A stretch of 64,000 nucleotides of DNA. Source: Maritimibacter fusiformis (GTDB lineage: Bacteria; Pseudomonadota; Alphaproteobacteria; Rhodobacterales; Rhodobacteraceae). Below are positions 33,268 through 41,317 of the stretch, piece by piece. Numbering within the stretch: position 1 is the stretch's first letter; each line of letters opens with the position of its first letter. The stretch covers positions 496,001-560,000 of the forward strand of contig NZ_VSIY01000003.1 in the NCBI RefSeq assembly GCF_008086115.1, written 5' to 3'. A program made the position numbers and the translations under genes. The notes beneath the pieces were generated by a model, which searched no databases, had not been told where the DNA came from, and saw nothing but the letters and a program-made list of their open reading frames with translations.

Positions 33268-34053
33268 CTATCCCGCCGGTGCGCCAGCGGCGGCGAAGGC
33301 ACCCCAGCCGCCATCGACCGGCAGCACCGCGCCATTCACGTAGCTGGCCCAGTCGGAAGCGAGAAACGCCATCGCGCGGGCCATTTCGTCAGGCTCGGCA
33401 AAGCGGGCGAGCGGCGTGCGCGCCTCGATCACGGCCGGGTCAAACGCCTTTTTCTCGATCAGGTCGGCCACCATCGGAGTGCGGGTATAGCCCGGCGCGA
33501 TGGTGTTGGTGCGCAGCCCGCGCGGCCCCCATTCGCAGGCCATCGAGGCGGTCATGTGATCGACCCCCGCCTTGGCCGCACCGTAGCCCGCCCGGCCCGG
33601 AAACGAGCCCTGGGCGCAGATCGACGAGATCAGCACGATGGCCCCCGCACCGCGCGGCAGCATGCGCCGCGCTGCCGCCTGGGCGATCAGGAATGCGCCG
33701 TTCAGGTCAACGTCGATCACCCGCCGCCAGGTGTCGGCGTCGAGATCCTCGCTGGGAATGTGCGGCTGGGCAATGCCGGCGGCGTTGACGAGGATATCAA
33801 GCCCGCCCATCGCCGCCTCGGCGGCCCCGGTCATGGCGGCGCAGTCGTCCGCGCTGGTGATGTCGCCGGTGAGCGCGGCGATTGCGCCGGTGTCGGGCCG
33901 CGCCGCCCGGACCGCGCCTTCGTCGATATCGGCGATCACCACCCGTGCCCCCAGCCCCGCGAACACCTTTGCGGCGGCAAAGCCGATGCCGCTGGCCCCG
34001 CCGGTGATCAGCGCGCGCTTGCCGTCGAGGCGCAGGCCGGGGTGGTCGGTCAT
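33268..34053 (-). CDS. SDR-family oxidoreductase
   Basis: A 261-aa classical SDR: 'RALITGGASGIGFAAAKVFAGLGARVVIADID', 'NAAGIAQ', 'ISSICAQGSFPGRAGYGAAKAGVDHM' and a C-terminal 'LPVDGGWGAF'. Residues for NAD binding and Ser-Tyr-Lys catalysis are intact. It overlaps the fadD3-like stop as ATGA. Substrate unknown; the operon suggests a steroid-derived alcohol. Confidence 0.87.
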   Translation of the reverse strand: MTDHPGLRLDGKRALITGGASGIGFAAAKVFAGLGARVVIADIDEGAVRAARPDTGAIAALTGDITSADDCAAMTGAAEAAMGGLDILVNAAGIAQPHIPSEDLDADTWRRVIDVDLNGAFLIAQAAARRMLPRGAGAIVLISSICAQGSFPGRAGYGAAKAGVDHMTASMACEWGPRGLRTNTIAPGYTRTPMVADLIEKKAFDPAVIEARTPLARFAEPDEMARAMAFLASDWASYVNGAVLPVDGGWGAFAAAGAPAG

Positions 34054-35633
34054 GTGGCCGCCTCGGGGTCGCGCAGCTTGTCCTTCATCACCTTGCCCTG
34101 CGGGCTGGTGGGCAGCGAGGTGCGGAATTCGACCTGACGCGGCACCTTGAAATTGGCGATGTTCTCGCGCGCCCAGGCGATCAGCTCGGCCTCGGTGGCG
34201 GTCTTGCCGGGGCGCAGCACCACGAAGGCCTTGCCGACCTCGCCCAGCCGTTCATCCGGCACACCGATCACCGCGATCTGGCCGATGGCCGGGTGCTGGC
34301 TCATGTAGCGCTCGATCTCGGCGGGGTAGCAGTTGAAGCCGCCGCAGATGAACATGTCCTTGATCCGGTCCTCGATGCGCAGGTTGCCGTTCTCGTCGAA
34401 ATGGCCGACATCGCCGGTGTGCAGCCAGCCGTCCTTGTCGATGGTTTTCGCGGTGGCTTCGGGGTTGTTGAAATAGCCCTGCATCACGAGATAGCCGCGA
34501 ATGACCACCTCGCCGGGCTGGCCATCGGGCAGGAAGGCGCCGTCCTCGTCCATGATCCGCACCTCGACGCCCGGCGCGGGCTTGCCGGAGGTGTTGGCGA
34601 TCACGTCGTCGGGGTCTTGCGAGTCGCACATCGTGCCGAAGCCGCCGCATTCGGTCAGGCCATAGCCGTTGACCACGCCCTGAAAGCCCAGATCGGCGCG
34701 CATCCGGCGGATCAACTCGGACGGCACGACCGAGCCGCCGGTGACTCCAAGGCGCAGCGACGAGGTGTCGAAGCGGTCGAACTCGGGGTGCAGCAGCATC
34801 GACTGGAACAGGGCCGGCGGGCCGGGGATGACGCTGATCCTGTCACGCGCCACGCGGGTCAGCACCGCCTCGGCGTCGAAGGTCTGGTGCGGCAGCAGCA
34901 CCGCGCCGCGCATCAGGGACACGATGGCCCCGGCGCGGTAGCCGAAGGCGTGAAAGAAGGGCGAGATCACCAGCACCCGGTCGCGGTGGCGCAGCCCGAC
35001 CTGGGTGGCCCAGGCATCGACCACCTGCAGGCATTGCCTGTGGGCATAGCACACGCCCTTGGGATGGCCGGTGGTGCCGGAGGTGAACAGGATATCACAG
35101 AGGTCGCCGGGGCCGATCAGAGCCTCGCGCGCGGCCAGATCGGCCTCGGGGATCACCTCGCCCTCGGCCAGGAACGCGTCCCAGCCGGTGTCGGGGGCGC
35201 GGGCCTCGTCCAGCACCACCACGCGCTCGAGCCGGGCGCGGGTCGCCTCGGTCAACTCGCTGGGATAGTAGCGGTCGAGGAAATCGCCCGCCGAGAACAT
35301 CATCCGCGCGCCGCTGCGCTCCACCAGGTCGGCCACTTCGTTGGCGCGGAACCGGGTCGAGACCGGCACCATCACGCCGCCCGCCGAGACGATGCCGAAG
35401 GCCGCCGCGATCCACTTCCAGCCGTTGGGCGCCCAGATCATCACCCGGTCGCCCTTGGCGATGCCCTGCGCCAACAGCGCGCGGGCGACCTGGCGGCGGA
35501 TGCGGTCGAACGCGACATAGGTGAGCGTGGTGTCACCGTCCTCGATGGCGACCAGATCGCCATAGACCTCGGCGGTCCTGGCCGAAAGCGCGGGAAGAGT
35601 GGTGAAATCCCAGGTGGTGCTGTCTATCTGCAT
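34050..35633 (-). CDS. fadD3: FadD3-like acyl-CoA ligase (HIP-CoA synthetase candidate)
   Basis: A 527-aa ANL-superfamily ligase. It has 'DILFTSGTTGHPKGVCYAHRQCLQ', 'FFHAFGYRAGAIVSLMRGAVLLPHQTFD', 'ISVIPGPPALFQSMLLHPEFDRFDTSSLRLGVTGG', 'YGLTECGGFGTMC', 'GWLHTGDVGHFDENGNLRIEDRIKDMFICGGFNCYPAEIE' and 'GKVMKDKLR'. These blocks resemble my recollection of Mycobacterium FadD3, which activates the propionate chain of HIP (the C/D-ring remnant of steroids). The start is ATG 35633, 73 bp from a perfect regulon dyad. First gene of a four-gene operon (ligase, SDR, SnoaL-like, SDR). Another carboxylate is possible. Confidence 0.75.
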   Translation of the reverse strand: MQIDSTTWDFTTLPALSARTAEVYGDLVAIEDGDTTLTYVAFDRIRRQVARALLAQGIAKGDRVMIWAPNGWKWIAAAFGIVSAGGVMVPVSTRFRANEVADLVERSGARMMFSAGDFLDRYYPSELTEATRARLERVVVLDEARAPDTGWDAFLAEGEVIPEADLAAREALIGPGDLCDILFTSGTTGHPKGVCYAHRQCLQVVDAWATQVGLRHRDRVLVISPFFHAFGYRAGAIVSLMRGAVLLPHQTFDAEAVLTRVARDRISVIPGPPALFQSMLLHPEFDRFDTSSLRLGVTGGSVVPSELIRRMRADLGFQGVVNGYGLTECGGFGTMCDSQDPDDVIANTSGKPAPGVEVRIMDEDGAFLPDGQPGEVVIRGYLVMQGYFNNPEATAKTIDKDGWLHTGDVGHFDENGNLRIEDRIKDMFICGGFNCYPAEIERYMSQHPAIGQIAVIGVPDERLGEVGKAFVVLRPGKTATEAELIAWARENIANFKVPRQVEFRTSLPTSPQGKVMKDKLRDPEAAT

Positions 35634-35706
35634 CGTCTGCCTGTCATGTCGTGGCCGGGCCCGGATCGGGCCGGGCGAGTGATACACCGGATCGCGCGGG
35701 CGCGGA

Positions 35707-35722
35707 TCGTCCGAAGGGACGA
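35707..35722 (-). promoter_or_regulatory. Catabolic-regulon dyad, copy 5
   Basis: On the minus strand TCGTCC-CTTC-GGACGA, a perfect dyad, between the monooxygenase stop and the fadD3-like gene. TATCAC begins 22 bp on. It marks a promoter inside what otherwise looks like one long minus-strand gene run. Confidence 0.72.
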
Positions 35723-35729
35723 CCCTGGT

Positions 35730-37337
35730 TCACACGCCCATCACAAAGCCCTTGTACCCCGCCGCGCGCACCTGGTCGCAATAGGTCACGTAGTTCCCCA
35801 GGCCCCCGATATAGGGCATGAAAACGCGCTTCTTGCCCTCGATATTGGCGCCGAGATACCAGGAATTCCCCTTGGTAAAGAGGGTTCGGTCGGCCAGCTC
35901 CGCGACGTGATCGGTCCAGGCGCGGGCGGCGGAGGCCCGCGCCTCGATCAAGCGATGGCCGCGCGCTTCGGCGGCGCGGATCATCTCGAACACCCAGCCG
36001 ACCTGATGTTCGCCGCCCAGCACCATGTTGGCCAGAACGCCGGGGCAGCCGGGGCCGGAGATGTTGAACAGGTTGGGAAAGCCGGGCACGGCGAGGCCAA
36101 GGTAGGTTTCCGGCCCGTCGGCCCAGTCCTCGGCCAGCCGGTTGCCGTGCGGCCCCTCGAAATCGATGCGCACCACCGCGCCGGTGATCGCGTCGAACCC
36201 GGTGGCGAGGATCAGGATGTCGGCCTCGTGCAGCCCGGCCTCTGTCACGATGCCCCCGGGCACGATCTCGGTGATCGGATCGCGGCGGAGGTTCACAAGG
36301 GTGACGTTGTCGCGGTTGAAGGTCTGGAAATAACCGCTGTCGGTGCAGATCCGCTTGGTGCCGATGGGGGTGTCTTCGGGCATCAGATCCCGGGCGACCT
36401 CGGGGTCTTTCACGATGGCGCGGATCTTGTCCTCGGCGAACACCCGGGCCGCGTCGTTGATCTCGGGGTCGGCGGTCTGGTTCTGGAAGACCTTGGCGAA
36501 CAGCACGCCGCCCTTCTGCCAGCCGTCTTCGAACAGGCGCTGGCGCTCGTCCTCGGGCACCTCGGCAAACGGCACCGGGTGGGCTTCGTGCGGCGAGCCG
36601 CCGCCGCTCATGAGCGACTTCGCCCGCCGTGCGGGATAGTTCTCGACAAGCTCCTGCCATTCGTCATCCGGGATCGGGCGGTTCAGCGCCGGGACGCTGT
36701 AGTTCGCCGAGCGCTGGAACACCGTCACATGCGCGGCCTCGCGCGCGATGATCGGGATCGACTGCACGCCCGACGAGCCGGTGCCGATCACCGCGACGCG
36801 CTTGCCGGCATAGTCCACGCCCTGTTCCGGCCATGTGGCGGTGAAGGCGACCTCGCCCGCGAAGCTGTCGATGCCGGGAATATCCGGGCGCACCGGGGCC
36901 GAGAGGCTGCCGACCGCCGAGATCAGCCAGCGCGCCGAGATGGTGCGGCCCGCATCGGTCGTCACCGTCCAGCGTGCCGCATCCTCGTCGAACCGGGCCG
37001 AGAGCACGCGTTCGCCAAAATGGATGTGGCGGCGCAGGCGGTAGCGGTCGGCGACGTGGCGGGCATAGTCGAGGATCTCGGGCTGGGTGGCGTAGCGCTC
37101 GGACCAGCGCCAGTCGCGCTGAAGCTCGGGATCGAAGGAATAGGAATAGTCGATGCTTTCCACGTCGCAGCGCGCGCCGGGATAGCGGTTCCAGTACCAC
37201 ACGCCGCCGACATCGGGCGCGGCCTCGATGCAGACGGGGTCAAGGCCGAGGCTGCGGGCCTTGTAGATGGCGTAGAGCCCGGCAAAGCCCGCGCCGATGA
37301 TCGCCACGTCGCATCCGGTCGTCTCGTGCGAAGTCAT
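35730..37337 (-). CDS. Baeyer-Villiger-type flavin monooxygenase with altered fingerprint
   Basis: A 535-aa class B flavin monooxygenase. The FAD motif is 'VAIIGAGFAGLYAIYKARSLG'; then come 'GGVWYWNRYPGARCDVESIDYSYSF', the NADPH motif 'VAVIGTGSSGVQSIPIIA' and 'ILATGFDAITGA'. The family fingerprint FxGxxxHxxxWP appears as 'FAGEVAFTATWP', so the conserved His is Phe. It overlaps the hydrolase stop as ATGA, with GGAGGTGCGCG before ATG 37337. Neighbouring esterase and SDR genes suggest ketone to ester to alcohol plus acid chemistry. Confidence 0.87.
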   Translation of the reverse strand: MTSHETTGCDVAIIGAGFAGLYAIYKARSLGLDPVCIEAAPDVGGVWYWNRYPGARCDVESIDYSYSFDPELQRDWRWSERYATQPEILDYARHVADRYRLRRHIHFGERVLSARFDEDAARWTVTTDAGRTISARWLISAVGSLSAPVRPDIPGIDSFAGEVAFTATWPEQGVDYAGKRVAVIGTGSSGVQSIPIIAREAAHVTVFQRSANYSVPALNRPIPDDEWQELVENYPARRAKSLMSGGGSPHEAHPVPFAEVPEDERQRLFEDGWQKGGVLFAKVFQNQTADPEINDAARVFAEDKIRAIVKDPEVARDLMPEDTPIGTKRICTDSGYFQTFNRDNVTLVNLRRDPITEIVPGGIVTEAGLHEADILILATGFDAITGAVVRIDFEGPHGNRLAEDWADGPETYLGLAVPGFPNLFNISGPGCPGVLANMVLGGEHQVGWVFEMIRAAEARGHRLIEARASAARAWTDHVAELADRTLFTKGNSWYLGANIEGKKRVFMPYIGGLGNYVTYCDQVRAAGYKGFVMGV

Positions 37338-38290
37338 CGCGCACCTCCTGTCAGCAAGAACCCGTTGATGTCGCGCCACAGCATGTCGCGCATGTCCTCG
37401 GCGGGCGGAAAGGTCATCATGGTGGCGAACCCGTGGAACGCCTCGGGGTAATGGCGCAGGCGCAGGGGCACGCCGGAGGCGCGGAGCGCGTCGGCATAGG
37501 CTTCGCCCTCGCTGACCAGCGGATCGCGCCCGGCCAGCACCACCACCGCGGGCGGCAGACCGGCATGCGAGCCTGCCCGGATCGGCACGGCATAGTCCGG
37601 CGGGTCGGGCAGGTCGTCGCCGCCGAGGTATTGACGCCAGTAGTATTCCATCGCGGCGCGGGTGTTGTAGTGGCCGGAGCCGAAACGGCGGTAGCCCTCG
37701 GTTTCGAAATTCGGCTCGATCACCGGGTAGAGCAGCGCCTGCCCGGCGATGCGGTGCAGCCCCCGGTCGCGCGCCACGAGGCAGAGCGCGGCGGCGAGGT
37801 TGCCGCCGGCGCTGTCGCCCGCCACCACGATGCGCGCCGGGTCGATGCCGAGGCCGGGGGCGGCGTCAACCAGCCAACCCAAGGCCGCGACGGCATCGTC
37901 CAGTGCCGCCGGATAGGGGTGTTCGGGCGCCAGCCGGTAGTCGACCGACACCACGGTCGCGCCGGTCTCGCGGCTCATCCGGCTGCAAAAGCCGTCGAAC
38001 ATCTCGACCGCGCAGAATACGAAACCGCCGCCGTGCAGGTAAAGGATCGCCGGGCGCCCCTCTGCGGCCCCGTGCGGGTGGTAGAGGCGCAGGCGTGGGC
38101 CGCCTTCGGGCGTCACGTCCTCGATCCGGGCGACATCATCCAGGTTGTCGGGCGCGATGGCGCGATCGAGGATCAACTGGCGCAGCGTCACCGGGTCGGA
38201 GGCGGTCACGTCGGGAAAGGTCTGATCCAGCGTGGCGAGCATCTCGTCGATCTCGCCCAGCGGGTCGGGGAAGGGATAGGTGGGGGGCAT
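37334..38290 (-). CDS. HSL-family alpha/beta hydrolase (esterase)
   Basis: A 318-aa esterase of the hormone-sensitive-lipase family: oxyanion-hole 'YLHGGGFVFC', nucleophile 'VAGDSAGGNLAAAL', acid region 'GRDPLVSEG' and His 'EAFHGFAT'. It sits directly upstream of the Baeyer-Villiger-type gene and 2 bp after an SDR stop. It could open the ester or lactone made by the monooxygenase. GGAGTGACC precedes the ATG. Confidence 0.9.
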   Translation of the reverse strand: MPPTYPFPDPLGEIDEMLATLDQTFPDVTASDPVTLRQLILDRAIAPDNLDDVARIEDVTPEGGPRLRLYHPHGAAEGRPAILYLHGGGFVFCAVEMFDGFCSRMSRETGATVVSVDYRLAPEHPYPAALDDAVAALGWLVDAAPGLGIDPARIVVAGDSAGGNLAAALCLVARDRGLHRIAGQALLYPVIEPNFETEGYRRFGSGHYNTRAAMEYYWRQYLGGDDLPDPPDYAVPIRAGSHAGLPPAVVVLAGRDPLVSEGEAYADALRASGVPLRLRHYPEAFHGFATMMTFPPAEDMRDMLWRDINGFLLTGGAR

Positions 38291-38292
38291 GG

Positions 38293-39084
38293 TCACTCCG
38301 TCGTCCCTGCGTGGCGGTGAAGGATGTCCTGAAACAGCGGGCGCTCGTCGCCGCCGTGCACTTCGAGCGACGCGCCGGAGATGAAGCCCGCCGCCGACGA
38401 GGCCATGAACAGCGCTGCCCCGGCGATATCGGGCGCGCGGCCAAGTCGTTTCAGCCCGATGGCGGCGGCGATCTCGTCCTGCGCGGCCTGCGAGCCATAG
38501 GTTTCGGCGGCGTGGCCGGTGGCGATCATGCCGACCACCAGCGCATTGACGCGCACCGCCGGCCCCCATTCCTGCGCCAGGCTCTTGGTCAGCCCCAGCA
38601 GCCCCGCCTTGGCCGCGCCATAGGCCGCCGTGCCCGGCGAGGGCCGGATGGCCGAGACACTGGCGATGTTCAGGACCGAGCCGCCGCGTTCGGCCAGCCA
38701 CGGATGCACCGCCTGGGCCATGTGGATGGGCGCGGTGAGGTTCAGGGCGATGATCGCCTCGGTGAACCGGGGCGAGACCGTGGCAGCCTCGACATTGGGC
38801 GAGCCGCCGGCGTTGTTCACCAGCACGTCGATGCCGCCGAACGCCTCGGCCACGGCCCCGGCGAAGTCCTTGCAGGCGGCCGCGTCGCGCACGTCGCAGG
38901 GCCAGAACCGGGCCGCGCGCCCGCCCGCCTCGGGCAGGTCGTCCGGCGCGGTGCGCCCGCAGATCGCCACGTTCGCCCCGGCGGCCAGAAACGCCTCGGC
39001 AATGGCGCGGCCGATGCCGCGGGTGCCGCCGGTGACGATCACCGTCTTGCCGGTGAAATCCCAGCTTACATCCGTCTTGCTCAT
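38293..39084 (-). CDS. SDR-family oxidoreductase
   Basis: A 263-aa SDR: 'VIVTGGTRGIGRAIAEAFLAAGANVAICGR', 'NNAGGSPN', 'IASVSAIRPSPGTAAYGAAKAGLLGLTKSLAQEW', and a C-terminal 'EVHGGDERPLF'. 'AICGRT' after beta-2 suggests NADP. The start is ATG 39084, with GAGAGGA nine bases before. Second gene of the SDR-SDR-esterase-monooxygenase operon. Confidence 0.87.
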   Translation of the reverse strand: MSKTDVSWDFTGKTVIVTGGTRGIGRAIAEAFLAAGANVAICGRTAPDDLPEAGGRAARFWPCDVRDAAACKDFAGAVAEAFGGIDVLVNNAGGSPNVEAATVSPRFTEAIIALNLTAPIHMAQAVHPWLAERGGSVLNIASVSAIRPSPGTAAYGAAKAGLLGLTKSLAQEWGPAVRVNALVVGMIATGHAAETYGSQAAQDEIAAAIGLKRLGRAPDIAGAALFMASSAAGFISGASLEVHGGDERPLFQDILHRHAGTTE

Positions 39085-39117
39085 GGTCTCATGTCCTCTC
39101 AAAGGCCGCGCGCGGCC

Positions 39118-39873
39118 TCACAGCATCCAGTTGCCGCCGTTCACCAGCAGCGTCTGCCCGGTGACATAGGCGCATTGATCGCCCGAAAAGAACGCCACCG
39201 CATTGGCGATCTCGTCGGGTTCGGCCAGCCGCCCCGCCGGGATGCCCGCCTTGATCCGGTCGAGCAGGTCGGCGGGAATACGCTCCATCGCGCAGGTCGC
39301 GGTGGCGCCGGGGCCGACCGCGTTGACGGTGATGCCGTCGGCGGCCAGTTCACGCGCGATCGTGCGGGTGAAGCCGATCACGCCGGCCTTGGCGGCGGAA
39401 TACTCCCAGGTCTTGCGCGAGCCGTTGACGGCGGACTCGGAGGTCATGTTGACGATCCGGCCATAGCCCCTCGCCTGCATCGACCCGACCACCTGGCGCG
39501 CGCACAGGATGGTGGACTTGAGGTTGATGTCGAGGATCATGTCGAGCACGTCCATGTCGGCATTGACGAAATCCGACATCTTGTCACGCGCGCTCTGGCC
39601 GACATTGTTAACCAGGATATCGACCGGGCCGAGGCTGGACGCGATTTCGGCAAAGGCGGCCTCGACCGCGGCGCGGTCGGTGCAGTCCACCGCCATCGCC
39701 CGCGCCTGCCCGCCCGAGGCCCGGATCTCGCCCGCCACCGCCTCGGCCGCCGTGGGGTCGAGGTCGAGCAGCGCGACGGTCGCGCCGTCCGTGGCCAGCC
39801 GCCGGGCACAGGCCGCACCGATGCCGTTGCCGGCCCCGGTAATCACCGCGACACGTCCGTCGATGCCGTTCAT
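39118..39873 (-). CDS. SDR-family oxidoreductase
   Basis: A 251-aa SDR: 'AVITGAGNGIGAACARRLATDGATVALLDLD' (Asp: NAD), 'NNVGQSARDKMSDF', 'MTSESAVNGSRKTWEYSAAKAGVIGFTRTIARELA' and 'VNGGNWML'. AGGAGAACCAC precedes the ATG. First gene of its operon. The regulon dyad at 39938 lies 64 bp upstream and is shared with the divergent binding protein; CTAGGG stands 22 bp from it. Confidence 0.88.
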   Translation of the reverse strand: MNGIDGRVAVITGAGNGIGAACARRLATDGATVALLDLDPTAAEAVAGEIRASGGQARAMAVDCTDRAAVEAAFAEIASSLGPVDILVNNVGQSARDKMSDFVNADMDVLDMILDINLKSTILCARQVVGSMQARGYGRIVNMTSESAVNGSRKTWEYSAAKAGVIGFTRTIARELAADGITVNAVGPGATATCAMERIPADLLDRIKAGIPAGRLAEPDEIANAVAFFSGDQCAYVTGQTLLVNGGNWML

Positions 39874-39937
39874 GTGGTTCTCCTTTGCCTGTTCGGGGCT
39901 TTTTTGCGACCCTAGCACCCGGCATGCGCCGCCGGGT

Positions 39938-39953
39938 TCGTCTTTTCGGACGA
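39938..39953. promoter_or_regulatory. Catabolic-regulon dyad, copy 6 (shared)
   Basis: TCGTCT-TTTC-GGACGA between two divergent genes. On the plus side CAATCTGG begins 22 bp on (39976), identical to copy 4; on the minus side CTAGGG begins 22 bp on (39915). A single symmetric site can thus serve both promoters with equal spacing. Confidence 0.75.
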
Positions 39954-40011
39954 TGCCGGGGCGAAATTCATCGCGCAATCTGGAACCCGGATGTTCAACG
40001 GAGGAAACCAC

Positions 40012-41217
40012 ATGACCACCCAAAAACCCCTTGGCGCAACCCGCGTCCTTGCGATCAGCGCGCTGGCGCTGGCGGCGGCGACCGGCGGGGCGCTGGCCCA
40101 GGATACCTTCCGCATCGGCGGCATCACGTCCTACACCGGCGCCGGCTCGAGCCTTGGCACATCGTTTGAAATCGGCTGGCAGATGGCGCTGGATGCGGCC
40201 AATGCCGAGGGCGGCATTCTTGGCCGCCAGGCGGTGATCGTCTCGGCCGACACCCAGTCGGACCCGACCCACGGCGTGAGCGAAATCCGCCGCCTGATCG
40301 ACGGCGAAAAGGTCGAGGCGATCCTCGGCTCGGTCGTCAGTCAGGAAACCATTCCGATGGTGCCGCTGACCACCGAAGCGGGGCTCTTGCAGATCTCGGC
40401 CTCGGCCTCGACCACGCTGACGCCGGAATACGGCCCCTATCACTTCTCTACCTCGCCGACCGGTCTGAACCAGATGAAGGCCAACGTCGACTTCGCCGTC
40501 GACAACCTCGGCCTGACCAAGCTGGCGCTGATCTCGGACAACGGCGGCATGTCGAAGGCCGCGGTGGTCGAAATCATCGACTACATGGAAGAGCGCGGCG
40601 TCGCGCCGGTGATCGTGCAGGAATTTCCGTTCCGCACCGAAGACATGACGCCCCAGCTGTTTTCGATGCGCAATGCCGACGCCGAGGGCGTCCTGATCAT
40701 CAACTCGCTGGGCGACGATTCGCGCAAGTTCCTGGAAAACCGGCTGGATATCGGCTGGATGGTCCCGGTTCTGGGCAACATGACGATGACCAACTACGCC
40801 CAGGGCAACGCGGCCCTGCTTGGCGTGGAAGCGTTCGAGAACGTCTATTCGACGCAATATGTCGGCATGACCTACTGCCCGGGTGAAGAGCTGTGGTCGA
40901 CGCCCTTCGCGGCGATGGCCAAGATCGCGCAAGAGACCATTCCGGATCTCGAGCGGATGGGTGGCGCCTCGGCGATGGTTCCGCCCTACACGATGGCCGA
41001 GGTCCTGGCCAAGGCGATCAACGGCGCCGGCACCGCGGATGGCGCGGCGGTCGCGGAATGGATTGAGAGCCAGGACACGATCGACACCATCGCGGGCCCG
41101 TTCGCGGCCTCGTCCGAGACGCATTTCTTCCCGACCGCCGACACGCTGCGCGCGGTGATCAACCCGCATGAGCGCCGTGAAGACGGGCTGGTGATGCGCG
41201 CGACCTGCGACATGTGA
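40012..41217 (+). CDS. Branched-chain-type (LivK-like) substrate-binding protein
   Basis: A 401-aa Peripla_BP_6 protein with a signal peptide (..ALALAAATGGALA/QD), then 'DTFRIGGITSYTGAGSSLGTSFEIGWQMALDAANAEGGILGRQAVIVSADTQSDPTHGVSEIRRLI' and 'ILGSVVSQETIPMVPLTTEAGLLQISASASTTLTPEYGPYHFSTSPTGL'. GGAGGAAACCAC precedes ATG 40012. Transcribed alone; the matching permease and ATPases are likely those at 42622-45990. A dyad 58 bp upstream ties it to the catabolic regulon. Confidence 0.9.
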   Translation: MTTQKPLGATRVLAISALALAAATGGALAQDTFRIGGITSYTGAGSSLGTSFEIGWQMALDAANAEGGILGRQAVIVSADTQSDPTHGVSEIRRLIDGEKVEAILGSVVSQETIPMVPLTTEAGLLQISASASTTLTPEYGPYHFSTSPTGLNQMKANVDFAVDNLGLTKLALISDNGGMSKAAVVEIIDYMEERGVAPVIVQEFPFRTEDMTPQLFSMRNADAEGVLIINSLGDDSRKFLENRLDIGWMVPVLGNMTMTNYAQGNAALLGVEAFENVYSTQYVGMTYCPGEELWSTPFAAMAKIAQETIPDLERMGGASAMVPPYTMAEVLAKAINGAGTADGAAVAEWIESQDTIDTIAGPFAASSETHFFPTADTLRAVINPHERREDGLVMRATCDM

Positions 41218-41261
41218 TCCTCCCCGGCGGGGCCGTTCGCGGCCCTGCCACCGAAACGACG

Positions 41262-41291
41262 AAGGCCGCCGGCGATCATGCCGGCGGCCTT
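41262..41291. terminator. Bidirectional terminator
   Basis: A 12-bp stem, AAGGCCGCCGGC with GCCGGCGGCCTT, and a 6-nt loop between the convergent binding-protein and LuxR genes. A T-run is extended on the plus side (TTTTC) and TTCGTCGTTTC follows on the minus side. It should stop transcription from both. Confidence 0.8.
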
Positions 41292-41317
41292 TTCGATGCG
41301 CGGATCGTCGGGTCGGA

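Noticed and set aside
34293-37451. A 1052-codon open frame on the plus strand
   Set aside because: It is antisense to the FadD3-like ligase and the monooxygenase, has no recognisable domain and no ribosome binding site.
39874-41169. N-terminal extension of the SDR at 39118
   Set aside because: It would run antisense through the binding-protein gene; ATG 39873 has a good ribosome binding site and starts the Rossmann motif.
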